Positions 56,206-63,373 of a DNA stretch of 64,000 bases are shown in pieces; the stretch's first letter is position 1; each line of letters starts with the position of its first letter. The position numbers were made by a program, and so were the translations under genes. Below the pieces are notes generated by a model. The model did not search any database and was not told the origin of the DNA. It saw nothing but the letters and a program-made list of their open reading frames with translations. The DNA is from Mycobacterium sp. Z3061 (GTDB lineage: Bacteria > Actinomycetota > Actinomycetes > Mycobacteriales > Mycobacteriaceae), in contig NZ_CP134062.1 of NCBI RefSeq assembly GCF_031583025.1, positions 1,612,001 to 1,676,000 on the forward strand, given 5' to 3'.

Positions 56206-56979
56206 GTGTCAACTGCGACGAGCCTCTTGGGTGCGGAGCGGTTGGATCGCTTCCTTGCGAGTCCGGCGGCGTGGTTTGCGCGCCCCGGCGACACCGCAAC
56301 CGAAGGGACCGTATTAATAAAGATGGCCGACATCGATGGCGAGACCGGGCTAGACGGTGCCACGAACGGGCCGCCCAAGCCTGACGAGACCGACGCCGAG
56401 CTGACGGCGCGCTTCGAACGCGACGCGATTCCGCTGCTCGACCAGCTCTACGGCGGTGCGCTGCGCATGACGCGCAATCCGGCCGACGCCGAGGACCTGC
56501 TGCAGGAGACGATGGTGAAGGCGTACGCCGGATTCCGTTCGTTCCGCGAGGGCACCAATCTCAAGGCGTGGCTGTACCGGATTCTGACCAACACCTACAT
56601 CAACAGCTACCGCAAGAAACAGCGGCAGCCGTCGGAGTATCCGACCGAGGAGATCACCGACTGGCAGCTTGCTGCCAACGCGGAGCACACCTCGACCGGA
56701 CTGCGCTCGGCGGAGGTCGAGGCACTCGAGTCGCTGCCGGACACCGAGATCAAAGAGGCGCTGCAAGCGCTGCCGGAAGAGTTCCGGATGGCGGTTTACT
56801 ACGCGGACGTCGAAGGTTTTCCGTATAAAGAGATCGCCGAGATCATGGGAACGCCGATCGGTACCGTGATGTCCCGGCTGCACAGGGGCCGCCGTCAGCT
56901 GCGCGAGTTGCTGGCTGACGTGGCCAAGGATCGTGGTTTCACCCGCGGTGAGCAGGCACACGAGGAGGTGTCGTCATGA
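56206..56979 (+). CDS. sigH: RNA polymerase sigma factor SigH (long frame, internal start at 56323)
   Basis: Extracytoplasmic-function sigma factor for thiol-oxidative and heat stress. The long frame gives 257 residues. The familiar 218-residue form begins at ATG 56323 (M-A-D-I-D-G), the start I recall for M. tuberculosis. Region 2 ([18 protein letters not shown]) and region 4 ([21 protein letters not shown]) are intact. The upstream GTG has a perfect AAGGAGG. In Streptomyces the orthologous SigR has such a long, unstable, stress-induced isoform, so both products are likely. It overlaps rshA (ATGA). Confidence 0.93.
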   Translation: MSTATSLLGAERLDRFLASPAAWFARPGDTATEGTVLIKMADIDGETGLDGATNGPPKPDETDAELTARFERDAIPLLDQLYGGALRMTRNPADAEDLLQETMVKAYAGFRSFREGTNLKAWLYRILTNTYINSYRKKQRQPSEYPTEEITDWQLAANAEHTSTGLRSAEVEALESLPDTEIKEALQALPEEFRMAVYYADVEGFPYKEIAEIMGTPIGTVMSRLHRGRRQLRELLADVAKDRGFTRGEQAHEEVSS

Positions 56980-57275
56980 GTGAGTCCTGCGGCCGACCCA
57001 GCGAGCACGATGACCACGGTGCCTTCGGCTGTGCCGAGGTGATCGCCGAGGTATGGACGCTGCTCGACGGCGAGTGCACCCCTGAGAAGAAGGAAAGCCT
57101 GCGCCGGCACCTCGAGGCATGCCCCGGATGCTTTCAGCATTACGGCATTGAGGAGCGGCTCAAAGCGCTGATCGCGACAAAATGCAGTGGTGAGAAGGCG
57201 CCCGACACGCTGCGCGAGCGCCTACGGCTGGAAATCCGCCGGACCACGATCGTCCGGGGAGAGTTTCAGGCCTGA
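56976..57275 (+). CDS. rshA: Anti-sigma factor RshA (zinc-associated)
   Basis: A 99-residue cytosolic redox-sensing anti-sigma factor. It holds zinc through H-L-E-A-C-P-G-C (H-x3-C-x2-C, the ZAS motif) together with an upstream Cys (G-E-C). Disulfide formation releases SigH. The ATGA overlap with sigH couples their synthesis, as for Rv3221A. Two further Cys (S-C-G-R, F-G-C-A) lie in the N-terminal part. Confidence 0.94.
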   Translation: MSESCGRPSEHDDHGAFGCAEVIAEVWTLLDGECTPEKKESLRRHLEACPGCFQHYGIEERLKALIATKCSGEKAPDTLRERLRLEIRRTTIVRGEFQA

Positions 57276-57278
57276 GAT

Positions 57279-57353
57279 TTAGGCGTTGGGGCGCTTGCCG
57301 TGGTTGGCCTTGCTGTGCTTGCGGTCACGCTTCTTGCGGCCACGCTTGGCCAT
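57279..57353 (-). CDS. Ribosomal protein bL37 (24 residues)
   Basis: A 24-codon frame from ATG 57353 to TAA encoding a highly basic peptide: M-A-K-R-G-R-K-K-R-D-R-K followed by H-S-K-A-N-H-G-K and ending R-P-N-A. As I recall, this is the small actinobacterial 50S protein bL37 found in the M. smegmatis ribosome structure. It is too short for most gene finders. It is convergent with rshA, whose stop ends four bases away. Nearly every residue is Lys, Arg, His or Asn, which fits binding in rRNA grooves. Confidence 0.9.
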   Translation of the reverse strand: MAKRGRKKRDRKHSKANHGKRPNA

Positions 57354-57520
57354 GATGGAACCTCGTTTCGTCTGAATGAGCTGGGCGGCACACCGGCCGC
57401 CGGGTTGCCCTCCAGTGTCTCATGAGACCGGCGACGCGCCCTCATTAGCCCGCGCGGCGCCACCCTGACCCGCCTTATGGTTCGATATACGCAGAATCGG
57501 CCGATACGAGTGGGGTGATG

Positions 57521-57736
57521 ATGTCCGAGGAGGTCCGCGCCGAGATCGTGGCCAGCGTGCTCGAAGTCGTGGTCAACGAAGGCGACCAAATCGGCCAGGG
57601 TGACGTCGTGGTGCTGCTGGAATCCATGAAGATGGAGATCCCGGTCCTGGCCGAGGTCGCAGGAACCATCAGCAGGGTGAGCGTTGCCGTCGGTGATGTG
57701 ATCCAGGCCGGCGACCTCATAGCCGTGATCAGCTAG
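57521..57736 (+). CDS. Biotinylated/lipoyl-like single-domain carrier protein (TB7.3)
   Basis: A 71-residue biotinyl domain standing alone, with the biotin acceptor Lys in E-S-M-K-M-E and the conserved V-x-V-G-D-V-I-x-x-G-D-L second half. The length equals that of M. tuberculosis TB7.3 (Rv3221c). It may serve as a free carrier for an acyl-CoA carboxylase or another biotin-dependent reaction; the partner is unknown. ATG 57521 gives the 71-residue form; an earlier ATG at 57515 adds two residues. Confidence 0.92.
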   Translation: MSEEVRAEIVASVLEVVVNEGDQIGQGDVVVLLESMKMEIPVLAEVAGTISRVSVAVGDVIQAGDLIAVIS

Positions 57737-57757
57737 CCGTCAGGCGTCACTTACTGC

Positions 57758-59260
57758 ATGTCCACTCTCGGTAATCTGCTCGCCGAGCACACTGTCCTGC
57801 CCGGCAACGCCGTCGATCACCTGCATGCCGTGGTGGGGGAGTGGCAGCTGCTGGCCGACCTGTCCTTTGCCGATTACCTGATGTGGGTCCACCGGGACGA
57901 CGGCATGCTGGTGTGCGTGGCGCAGTGCCGGCCCAACACCTCGCCTACGGTGCTGCAGACCGACGCGGTCGGCAGCGTCGTCTCGGCCGACCGGCTGCCG
58001 CTGGTCGCCGAAACGTTCAGCTCCGGGGTCACTATTCAGGAAAGCGAAGCGGCAGAAAACCATTCGTGGCAACTGCCAGGCCCCAACATCGTGGCGTCCC
58101 CGGTCCGCTACGGCGGCCAGGTGGTGGCGGTACTCACCCAGCACCAGACTGAACTGGCCGCGCAGCGCATGTCGGGCCACCTGGAAACCGCGTACCGGGA
58201 GTGCGCCGTCGACCTGCTGCACATGATCGCCGAGGGCACCTTCCCCGACGTCGGCGACGTCGCCATGTCCCGTTCGACCCCGAGGGCGGGTGACGGCTTC
58301 ATCCGGCTCGATGTGGAGGGCATCGTCGCCTACGCCAGTCCCAACGCGCTGTCGGCCTACCACCGCATGGGCCTGACGAGTGAGCTCGAAGGCCACAACC
58401 TCATCAAGGTCACCCGTCCGCTGATCTCGGACCCGTTCGAGGCTCAGGAGGTGGCCGAACACGTGCTCAACCTGCTGGCCGGCGGGTCCAGCATGCGGAT
58501 GGAGGTGGATGCCGGCGGCGCCACCGTGCTGCTGCGGACGCTGCCGCTGGTGGTCCACGGTGAGAACGTGGGCGCGGCGATCCTGATCCGCGACGTCACC
58601 GAGGTGAAGCGGCGCGACCGCGCGCTGATATCCAAGGACGCCACCATCCGTGAGATTCACCACCGGGTGAAGAACAACCTGCAGACCGTGGCCGCGCTGC
58701 TGCGGCTGCAGGCGCGCCGCACCGTCAATGCCGAGGGCCGGGAGGCCCTGATCGAGTCGGTGCGCCGGGTTTCGTCCATCGCACTGGTGCACGACGCGCT
58801 GTCCATGTCGGTGGACGAGCAGGTGAATCTGGACGAGGTCATAGACCGGATCCTGCCGATCATGAACGACGTGGCCTCGGTGGACCGGCCGATCCGGATC
58901 AACCGGGTGGGCGACCTGGGGGTGCTGGACTCCGACCGGGCGACGGCGCTGATCATGGTGATCACCGAACTGGTGCAGAACGCGATCGAGCACGCGTTCG
59001 ATCCGTCGGCCACCGGGGGATCGGTGACGATTCGCGCCGAACGCTCGGCGCGGTGGCTGGACGTCGTGGTGCACGACGACGGGCGCGGCCTGCCGGACGG
59101 GTTCAGCCTGGAGAAGTCAGACAGCCTGGGGCTGCAGATTGTGCGGACGCTGGTGTCCGCGGAGCTGGACGGCTCCCTGGGGATGCGAGAAGGCCCCGAC
59201 CGCGGCACCGACGTGGTGCTGCGGGTTCCGATCGGCCGGATGGGCCGGTTGCTGGTTTAG
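57758..59260 (+). CDS. pdtaS: Sensor histidine kinase PdtaS
   Basis: A 500-residue soluble kinase of the HWE/HisKA_2 group that phosphorylates the antitermination regulator PdtaR. It has an N-terminal GAF domain (about 5-140), a PAS domain (about 170-290) and a kinase core with the phospho-acceptor in I-R-E-I-H-H-R-V-K-N-N-L-Q-T. N box: E-L-V-Q-N-A-I-E-H. G boxes: D-D-G-R-G-L and S-L-G-L-Q-I-V. Orthologue of Rv3220c, 22 bases after the biotinylated-protein gene. In M. tuberculosis it helps sense copper and nitric oxide. Confidence 0.95.
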   Translation: MSTLGNLLAEHTVLPGNAVDHLHAVVGEWQLLADLSFADYLMWVHRDDGMLVCVAQCRPNTSPTVLQTDAVGSVVSADRLPLVAETFSSGVTIQESEAAENHSWQLPGPNIVASPVRYGGQVVAVLTQHQTELAAQRMSGHLETAYRECAVDLLHMIAEGTFPDVGDVAMSRSTPRAGDGFIRLDVEGIVAYASPNALSAYHRMGLTSELEGHNLIKVTRPLISDPFEAQEVAEHVLNLLAGGSSMRMEVDAGGATVLLRTLPLVVHGENVGAAILIRDVTEVKRRDRALISKDATIREIHHRVKNNLQTVAALLRLQARRTVNAEGREALIESVRRVSSIALVHDALSMSVDEQVNLDEVIDRILPIMNDVASVDRPIRINRVGDLGVLDSDRATALIMVITELVQNAIEHAFDPSATGGSVTIRAERSARWLDVVVHDDGRGLPDGFSLEKSDSLGLQIVRTLVSAELDGSLGMREGPDRGTDVVLRVPIGRMGRLLV

Positions 59261-59271
59261 GCGCGCAGCAA

Positions 59272-59298
59272 TACGGCCCCGATGAAATCGGGGCCGTA
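59272..59298. terminator. Bidirectional terminator between pdtaS and whiB1
   Basis: A perfect 12-bp stem, TACGGCCCCGAT / ATCGGGGCCGTA, around a GAA loop. It lies 11 bases after the pdtaS stop and 19 bases beyond the convergent whiB1 stop. There is no long T-run, as is usual for mycobacterial terminators. It is the strongest hairpin of the window. Confidence 0.85.
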
Positions 59299-59317
59299 AA
59301 GCTGCTTAGCTGAGTTT

Positions 59318-59572
59318 TCAGACTCCGCTGCGGGCCTTCGTCCGGGCGTTGCGACGCTTGAGTGCGCGCCGCTCGTCTTCGCTCATCCCACCCCAGACGC
59401 CCGAGTCCTGACCAGTATTCAGAGCCCATCCGAGACACTCTGTGGTCACCGGACACCGATTACAGACCAGTTTCGCGTCAGCGATCTGCGCGAGTGCCGG
59501 GCCGCTGTTCCCAACCGGGAAGAACAGCTCCGGATCCTCGTCACGGCAGACCGCCCTGTGGCGCCAATCCAT
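59318..59572 (-). CDS. whiB1: Transcriptional regulator WhiB1
   Basis: An 84-residue iron-sulfur regulator, essential in M. tuberculosis, that binds SigA and reacts with nitric oxide. The [4Fe-4S] ligands are Cys9, Cys37, Cys40 and Cys46 (A-V-C-R, L-V-C-N-R-C, T-E-C-L). The turn G-V-W-G-G and basic tail R-R-A-L-K-R-R-N follow. Length equals Rv3219. GAGGAG lies about ten bases before the ATG. CRP-like and dyad sequences lie upstream. Confidence 0.96.
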   Translation of the reverse strand: MDWRHRAVCRDEDPELFFPVGNSGPALAQIADAKLVCNRCPVTTECLGWALNTGQDSGVWGGMSEDERRALKRRNARTKARSGV

Positions 59573-59862
59573 TAGTTGCTACTCCTCACTAAGTGCGCAG
59601 CACTGCGCACGGGCATTTTTCTTCTTGGCTGTTGAGCGTGCTCAAGAAAGGTTTCCGTACCTCTGCATATTTCTGCATGCAACCTTTTGATCGTTTCACA
59701 GGCTCAACAGATGTCAATAGTGTTACGCGGGCCCGTGGGGTATCTCACTTCATCGAACTCTTACACAAGCCCTTACTCCGTTGTACTACACTACTCGGGA
59801 AATTTCGCCCCACATTTTTGTCGCGGGCTTGTCACATCTTCGATTTCCGCAGGTCAGCGACC
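59573..59862. promoter_or_regulatory. whiB1 control region with CRP-like site and dyads
   Basis: About 290 bp without genes between whiB1 and the lipid-kinase stop. Reading towards whiB1, AGTGAGATACCCCACG (59734-59749, minus strand) resembles the cAMP receptor protein site I recall for the M. tuberculosis whiB1 promoter. In the leader are two dyads: GTGCGCAG-CA-CTGCGCAC (59593-59610) and TTGAGC-GT-GCTCAA (59632-59645). The AT content is raised between them. Confidence 0.6.
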
Positions 59863-60819
59863 TTATTTTGGCGGAGGCGCGACGACCGCCAAGGCGGCCG
59901 GTACGGCCCGGAAGGTCATGGTTTCGCGCAGCCCGAGGTATTCTCCGTCGTACTGGCAGGCGGCCGGCCCCGCCATCGTGCTGACGCGGATGTGGCTGAT
60001 GTCATCGTCCCGGATGAGCTGTTCGGCTTCCAGCTTCGGTCGCTTGGCGAGCAGCTGGCGCAGCAGTCGCAGGGTAGGTATCAGCTTCATGCTGGTGAGC
60101 GCGAACAGCCCCAGGCCGGTCTCGAAGCTGCAACCTGGGTTGGTGACCATCGGCCGGTCGTCGCTGTAGGTCCACGGGCTGGTGTTGGACACCCAGACGA
60201 AGTGGACGCCGGAGACGGGCTCGTGGTCGGGCCGCTCCAGGATCAGGTTGGGCTCGCGGCGGCTGAACCTCACCGAGACCGGGGTGGCCACCCGCCAGTA
60301 GCGCAGCGGGGTGATCTTGTGACCCTTCTTCCGCTCTTCTTCGACCGCCTGGACCACTTCCGCGTCTACGCCCATGCCGGCGTTGACCAGCGCGTATATC
60401 TCGCCGCAGTCGATCAGGCTGATGCGGCGCCACTCGTGGTGGCGCTCGTAGGCGTTCAGCAGGGCGATGAGCTGGTCGGTCGCGCCGGAGGCGTCTCGCG
60501 GGATGCCCAACGCCCTGGCCAGTACGTTCGCCGAGCCGCCGGGGATGATGCCCAGCGCCGGAACCGGTCCTGCCGGGGCGGAGCCGGGCCGGCCGAGCAT
60601 GCCGTTGACCACCTGGTTGACCGTTCCGTCGCCGCCGTGGACGACGACCAGATCGAACTCGTCGGCGACGGCCTTGCGTCCGAGCTCCTCGGCGTGACCG
60701 GAGTAGTTGGTGAGCTCGATGGTGAGGTCGAGGCGATTGCCCAGGGCGTGTCCCACCAGTTGGCGGGCGCTCGGCGTGATGGTGGTGGCAATCGGATTGA
60801 CGATCAACATGGCACGCAT
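59863..60819 (-). CDS. Diacylglycerol-kinase-like lipid kinase
   Basis: A 318-residue member of the DAGK/sphingosine kinase fold, close in length to Rv3218. The nucleotide site is V-V-V-H-G-G-D-G-T-V-N-Q-V, followed by the I-I-P-G-G-S-A-N-V-L-A-R-A-L-G strand that contacts the lipid. ATG 60819 is used because upstream in-frame residues derive from the 57-bp tandem repeats and look non-coding; ATG 60810 is the alternative. It may phosphorylate a mycobacterial diacylglycerol or related lipid. Confidence 0.88.
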   Translation of the reverse strand: MRAMLIVNPIATTITPSARQLVGHALGNRLDLTIELTNYSGHAEELGRKAVADEFDLVVVHGGDGTVNQVVNGMLGRPGSAPAGPVPALGIIPGGSANVLARALGIPRDASGATDQLIALLNAYERHHEWRRISLIDCGEIYALVNAGMGVDAEVVQAVEEERKKGHKITPLRYWRVATPVSVRFSRREPNLILERPDHEPVSGVHFVWVSNTSPWTYSDDRPMVTNPGCSFETGLGLFALTSMKLIPTLRLLRQLLAKRPKLEAEQLIRDDDISHIRVSTMAGPAACQYDGEYLGLRETMTFRAVPAALAVVAPPPK

Positions 60820-61169
60820 GACGTTTGAGCTTAGGCGCGACGACGATGCGGGCCGGGACGGGCCGCTGAGGAGAAGCGCGATTGTGATGGGGCGCGACGA
60901 CGATGCGGGCCGGGACGGGCCGCTGAGGAGAAGCGCGATTGTGATGGGGCGCGACGACGATGCGGGCCGGGACGGGCCGCTGAGGAGAAGCGCGACGGGC
61001 CGCTGAGCTTCATTCGACTCGTTCGGCGCCAGAATCTGCGTTCCCGCGCGATACTCACCCAGAGGACCGCGGCCAACGCCCACCGGCCGCGCTGCCTGTT
61101 GGTCCCGACGCCGCCGGAGGGAGTGCATGGAGTTGCGAGTTCCGGTTACCCCAACCAGCCACCGGCGCA
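60820..61169. other. 350-bp intergenic region with tandem repeat
   Basis: Separates the divergent lipid-kinase and GGDEF genes. It is dominated by the 57-bp repeat array at 60834-60995. The rest (61010-61169) shows no gene, and I see no convincing promoter box for the GGDEF gene. Confidence 0.5.
60834..60995. repeat. 57-bp tandem repeat (VNTR-like), nearly three copies
   Basis: Copies at 60834-60890, 60891-60947 and 60948-60995 (48 of 57 bp) are identical over their length; the end of the last continues into a part-copy CGGGCCGCTGAG. Since 57 is a multiple of three, both strands carry periodic open frames that are almost certainly not proteins. The size is like mycobacterial MIRU-type minisatellites, and copy number may vary between isolates. 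Confidence 0.9.
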
Positions 61170-62453
61170 ATGGCTCTCGCGTTGTCTAACCCCGACGGCG
61201 CGCGAGGGGTAGATGACCGTCCTCGCCCGATGGTGGGCTCCTTCGTGGATGCCTATGTTGGTCTGGATTCGGACGGTCGCGTGCTGGAGTGGAATGGCGC
61301 CGCGACCGCGATGTTGGGCTGGGCCGCGGAGGAAGCGGTCGGGCAGCCGCTGACGGAGCTCATGGGAGTCTCTGCCGGCGAGCAGAGCGACTTGGCGTTG
61401 CCGGCCCTGGTGGACTACTTGCGCACCGGCCGGTCACCGGTTGTCGGCAACGTCGTTGCGCAGGTGATTCGCGCCAAAGACGGCACCGAACTACCAGTCG
61501 AAGTGGTCGTCCTCGCGGTCCGTTCTGCGCCGAGTGTGACGTTGCATGCACTCGTTCGCGACATGACCGGGGTGTCGGGGGACCCAGCTGTTCAGTGCAG
61601 TACCCAGACCATGTTCAAGGCCGTGTTCGATAGCGCGCCGATCGGTATTGCCGTTGTCGGGCTGGACGGCAGCTTCCAGTGGGTCAACCAGGCGCTGTGT
61701 CGCATCACCGGATACCACGAGCAGGAACTGACCCGATTGACGTTCCAAGACATCACCTTCCCCGACGATCTCGACTCTGACCTCCATGAGGCCACCCGGC
61801 TGCTGCACGGTGAGATCACCAGCTATCAGATGGATAAGCGCTACTACGCCAAGGACGGACACCTGATCTGGGTCCATCTCTCGGGTTCGATGGTGCGCGA
61901 CGCCGACGGTCAGCCCCTGCACTTCATCGCTCACATTGAGGACATCTCCGCCCGCAAACGCGACGAAGAACTGCTCCGGCACCAGGCGACTCGAGACCCC
62001 TTGACGGGAGTGCTCAACCGCGCGCAGTTCGCCGAGGAACTCGCCCAGTACGGAGCGCTGCTCAGCCGTCATGGCTACCAGGAGGAGGCGGCGGTGTTGA
62101 TGATCGACCTCGACGGCCTCAAGCGGATCAACGATCAGTACGGCCACGCGGCCGGGGACGGCTACATCAAGAGCGTGGCCCAGATCATCAGCCGCCAGCT
62201 ACGCCTGTCAGACGTCTTCGCCCGCATCGGCGGCGATGAATTCGCCGCCCTGCTGCCCCACACCTCCGCCGACAAGGCTCACCAACTGGCCTGCACGCTG
62301 GTTGAGCGGGTACGAACCCACTCGCCCGGGAGCGTCACGATCGGCGTCAGCATGATCACCCCCGGGCAACTGGGCAGTGATGCCCTGCATCAGGCGGACC
62401 AAGCCATGTACCAGGCAAAACAACGCGGCGGCGGATGCACTTTCGGGCCCTGA
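61170..62453 (+). CDS. PAS-PAS-GGDEF diguanylate cyclase
   Basis: A 427-residue soluble protein. Two PAS domains (about 20-130 and 145-265; the second has G-Y-H-E-Q-E-L and W-V-H-L-S-G-S) precede a GGDEF domain (about 270-427) with the intact motif R-I-G-G-D-E-F-A-A-L-L and the D-x-L-T-G-V-L-N-R start. No EAL domain is attached. It would make cyclic di-GMP in response to a PAS-sensed signal. ATG 61170 lacks a clear ribosome-binding site; ATG 61230 is an in-frame alternative. Confidence 0.88.
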   Translation: MALALSNPDGARGVDDRPRPMVGSFVDAYVGLDSDGRVLEWNGAATAMLGWAAEEAVGQPLTELMGVSAGEQSDLALPALVDYLRTGRSPVVGNVVAQVIRAKDGTELPVEVVVLAVRSAPSVTLHALVRDMTGVSGDPAVQCSTQTMFKAVFDSAPIGIAVVGLDGSFQWVNQALCRITGYHEQELTRLTFQDITFPDDLDSDLHEATRLLHGEITSYQMDKRYYAKDGHLIWVHLSGSMVRDADGQPLHFIAHIEDISARKRDEELLRHQATRDPLTGVLNRAQFAEELAQYGALLSRHGYQEEAAVLMIDLDGLKRINDQYGHAAGDGYIKSVAQIISRQLRLSDVFARIGGDEFAALLPHTSADKAHQLACTLVERVRTHSPGSVTIGVSMITPGQLGSDALHQADQAMYQAKQRGGGCTFGP

Positions 62454-62495
62454 CGCCAACCCTGGGCAATCTCGGCCCGCGCGGCGCAGCCTGAC

Positions 62496-62501
62496 TACGC
62501 T
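62496..62501 (+). promoter_or_regulatory. -10 box of the Rv3217c-like gene
   Basis: TACGCT followed by six bases and GTG 62508: leaderless layout. Confidence 0.5.
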
Positions 62502-62507
62502 GGCGCT

Positions 62508-62939
62508 GTGACCGTTCCCGCCCCGTCCGTCGTCCGTCGTGCCGGCTTCATCGTCGCGGCCCAGGGTGTCGCTGGGCTCGTAGTGGCCGCGATCCTCGTG
62601 GTACGCGGCCTCGCCGGAGCCGATCAGCATGTCGTCAATGGACTGGGCACGGCGGCGTGGTTCGCGGTGATCGGGGGCGGGGTGCTGGCGGCCGGGGTGG
62701 CCCTGGTGAGGGGCAAGCGCTGGGGCCGGGGACTGGCCGTGTTCACACAGTTACTGCTGCTGCCGGTGGCCTGGTACCTGGCGGTCGGTTCGCACCGGCC
62801 GGTGTTCGGCACTCCGGTGGCGCTGGTGGCGCTGGTGACCCTGGCGCTGCTGTTCAGTGGGCCGGCGGTGCGGTGGGCCGCCGGGCGGGATCAGCCCGGT
62901 CCGGCCAGCGCGGCCAGTTCGGGACCCGACACCCGGTAG
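62508..62939 (+). CDS. Conserved membrane protein (Rv3217c-like)
   Basis: A 143-residue protein with four hydrophobic segments (A-G-F-I-V-A-A-Q-G-V-A-G-L-V; A-W-F-A-V-I-G-G-G-V-L; L-L-L-L-P-V-A-W-Y-L-A-V; A-L-V-A-L-V-T-L-A-L-L-F) and a Ser/Pro tail. The length equals that I recall for Rv3217c. No function known. It runs 49 bases into the convergent acetyltransferase gene. Confidence 0.82.
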   Translation: MTVPAPSVVRRAGFIVAAQGVAGLVVAAILVVRGLAGADQHVVNGLGTAAWFAVIGGGVLAAGVALVRGKRWGRGLAVFTQLLLLPVAWYLAVGSHRPVFGTPVALVALVTLALLFSGPAVRWAAGRDQPGPASAASSGPDTR

Positions 62940-63373
62940 GTGGTCCACTCGGTCTGCGGCTGCCCGCCGACGCCGTCGTACAGCGCGATCGCGTCGGTGT
63001 TCCAATTGAGCACCGCCCACGACAGCCTGCTGTAGCCGTTGCGCACGCATTCGGAGGCCAGGGCCGCGAGCAGCCCGCGGGCCAAGCCGCGTCTACGAAA
63101 GCGCGGTCGCACGTAGAGGTCCTCGAGGTAAACGCCCGCCACCCCGTCCCAGGTGGAGAAGTTCAGAAACCACAGGGCCATCGCGGCGATCTGGCCGTCG
63201 CACTCGGCCACGTGTCCGTGCACCGTGGGCGCATCTCCGAAAAGTGCTGCAGTGATCTGCTTTTCGGTCACGGTACACTCGTCGGCGGCGTGCTCGAACT
63301 CGGCGAGCTGGTGGATCATGGCCGTGATGTCGGCAACGTCGTCCGGTGTGGCCCGGCGGATCTGCTCGGTCAC
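62891..63373 (-). CDS. GNAT-family acetyltransferase
   Basis: A 160-residue GCN5-related N-acetyltransferase of the spermidine/diamine-acetyltransferase-like branch. The acetyl-CoA pyrophosphate loop R-F-R-R-R-G-L-A-R-G-L (Q/R-x-x-G-x-A type) is clear, preceded by Y-L-E-D-L-Y-V. N-W-N-T-D-A-I-A-L-Y-D follows. GTG 63373 overlaps the entC stop (GTGA). Equivalent to Rv3216; substrate unknown. Confidence 0.88.
   Translation of the reverse strand: MTEQIRRATPDDVADITAMIHQLAEFEHAADECTVTEKQITAALFGDAPTVHGHVAECDGQIAAMALWFLNFSTWDGVAGVYLEDLYVRPRFRRRGLARGLLAALASECVRNGYSRLSWAVLNWNTDAIALYDGVGGQPQTEWTTYRVSGPELAALAGPG

Noticed and set aside
60834-60995. CRISPR array
   Set aside because: Copies are directly adjacent 57-bp units without unique spacers, and no cas genes are near.
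60820-61170. N-terminal extension of the lipid kinase (117 codons more)
   Set aside because: It consists largely of translated 57-bp repeats; the domain begins normally at the ATG at 60819.
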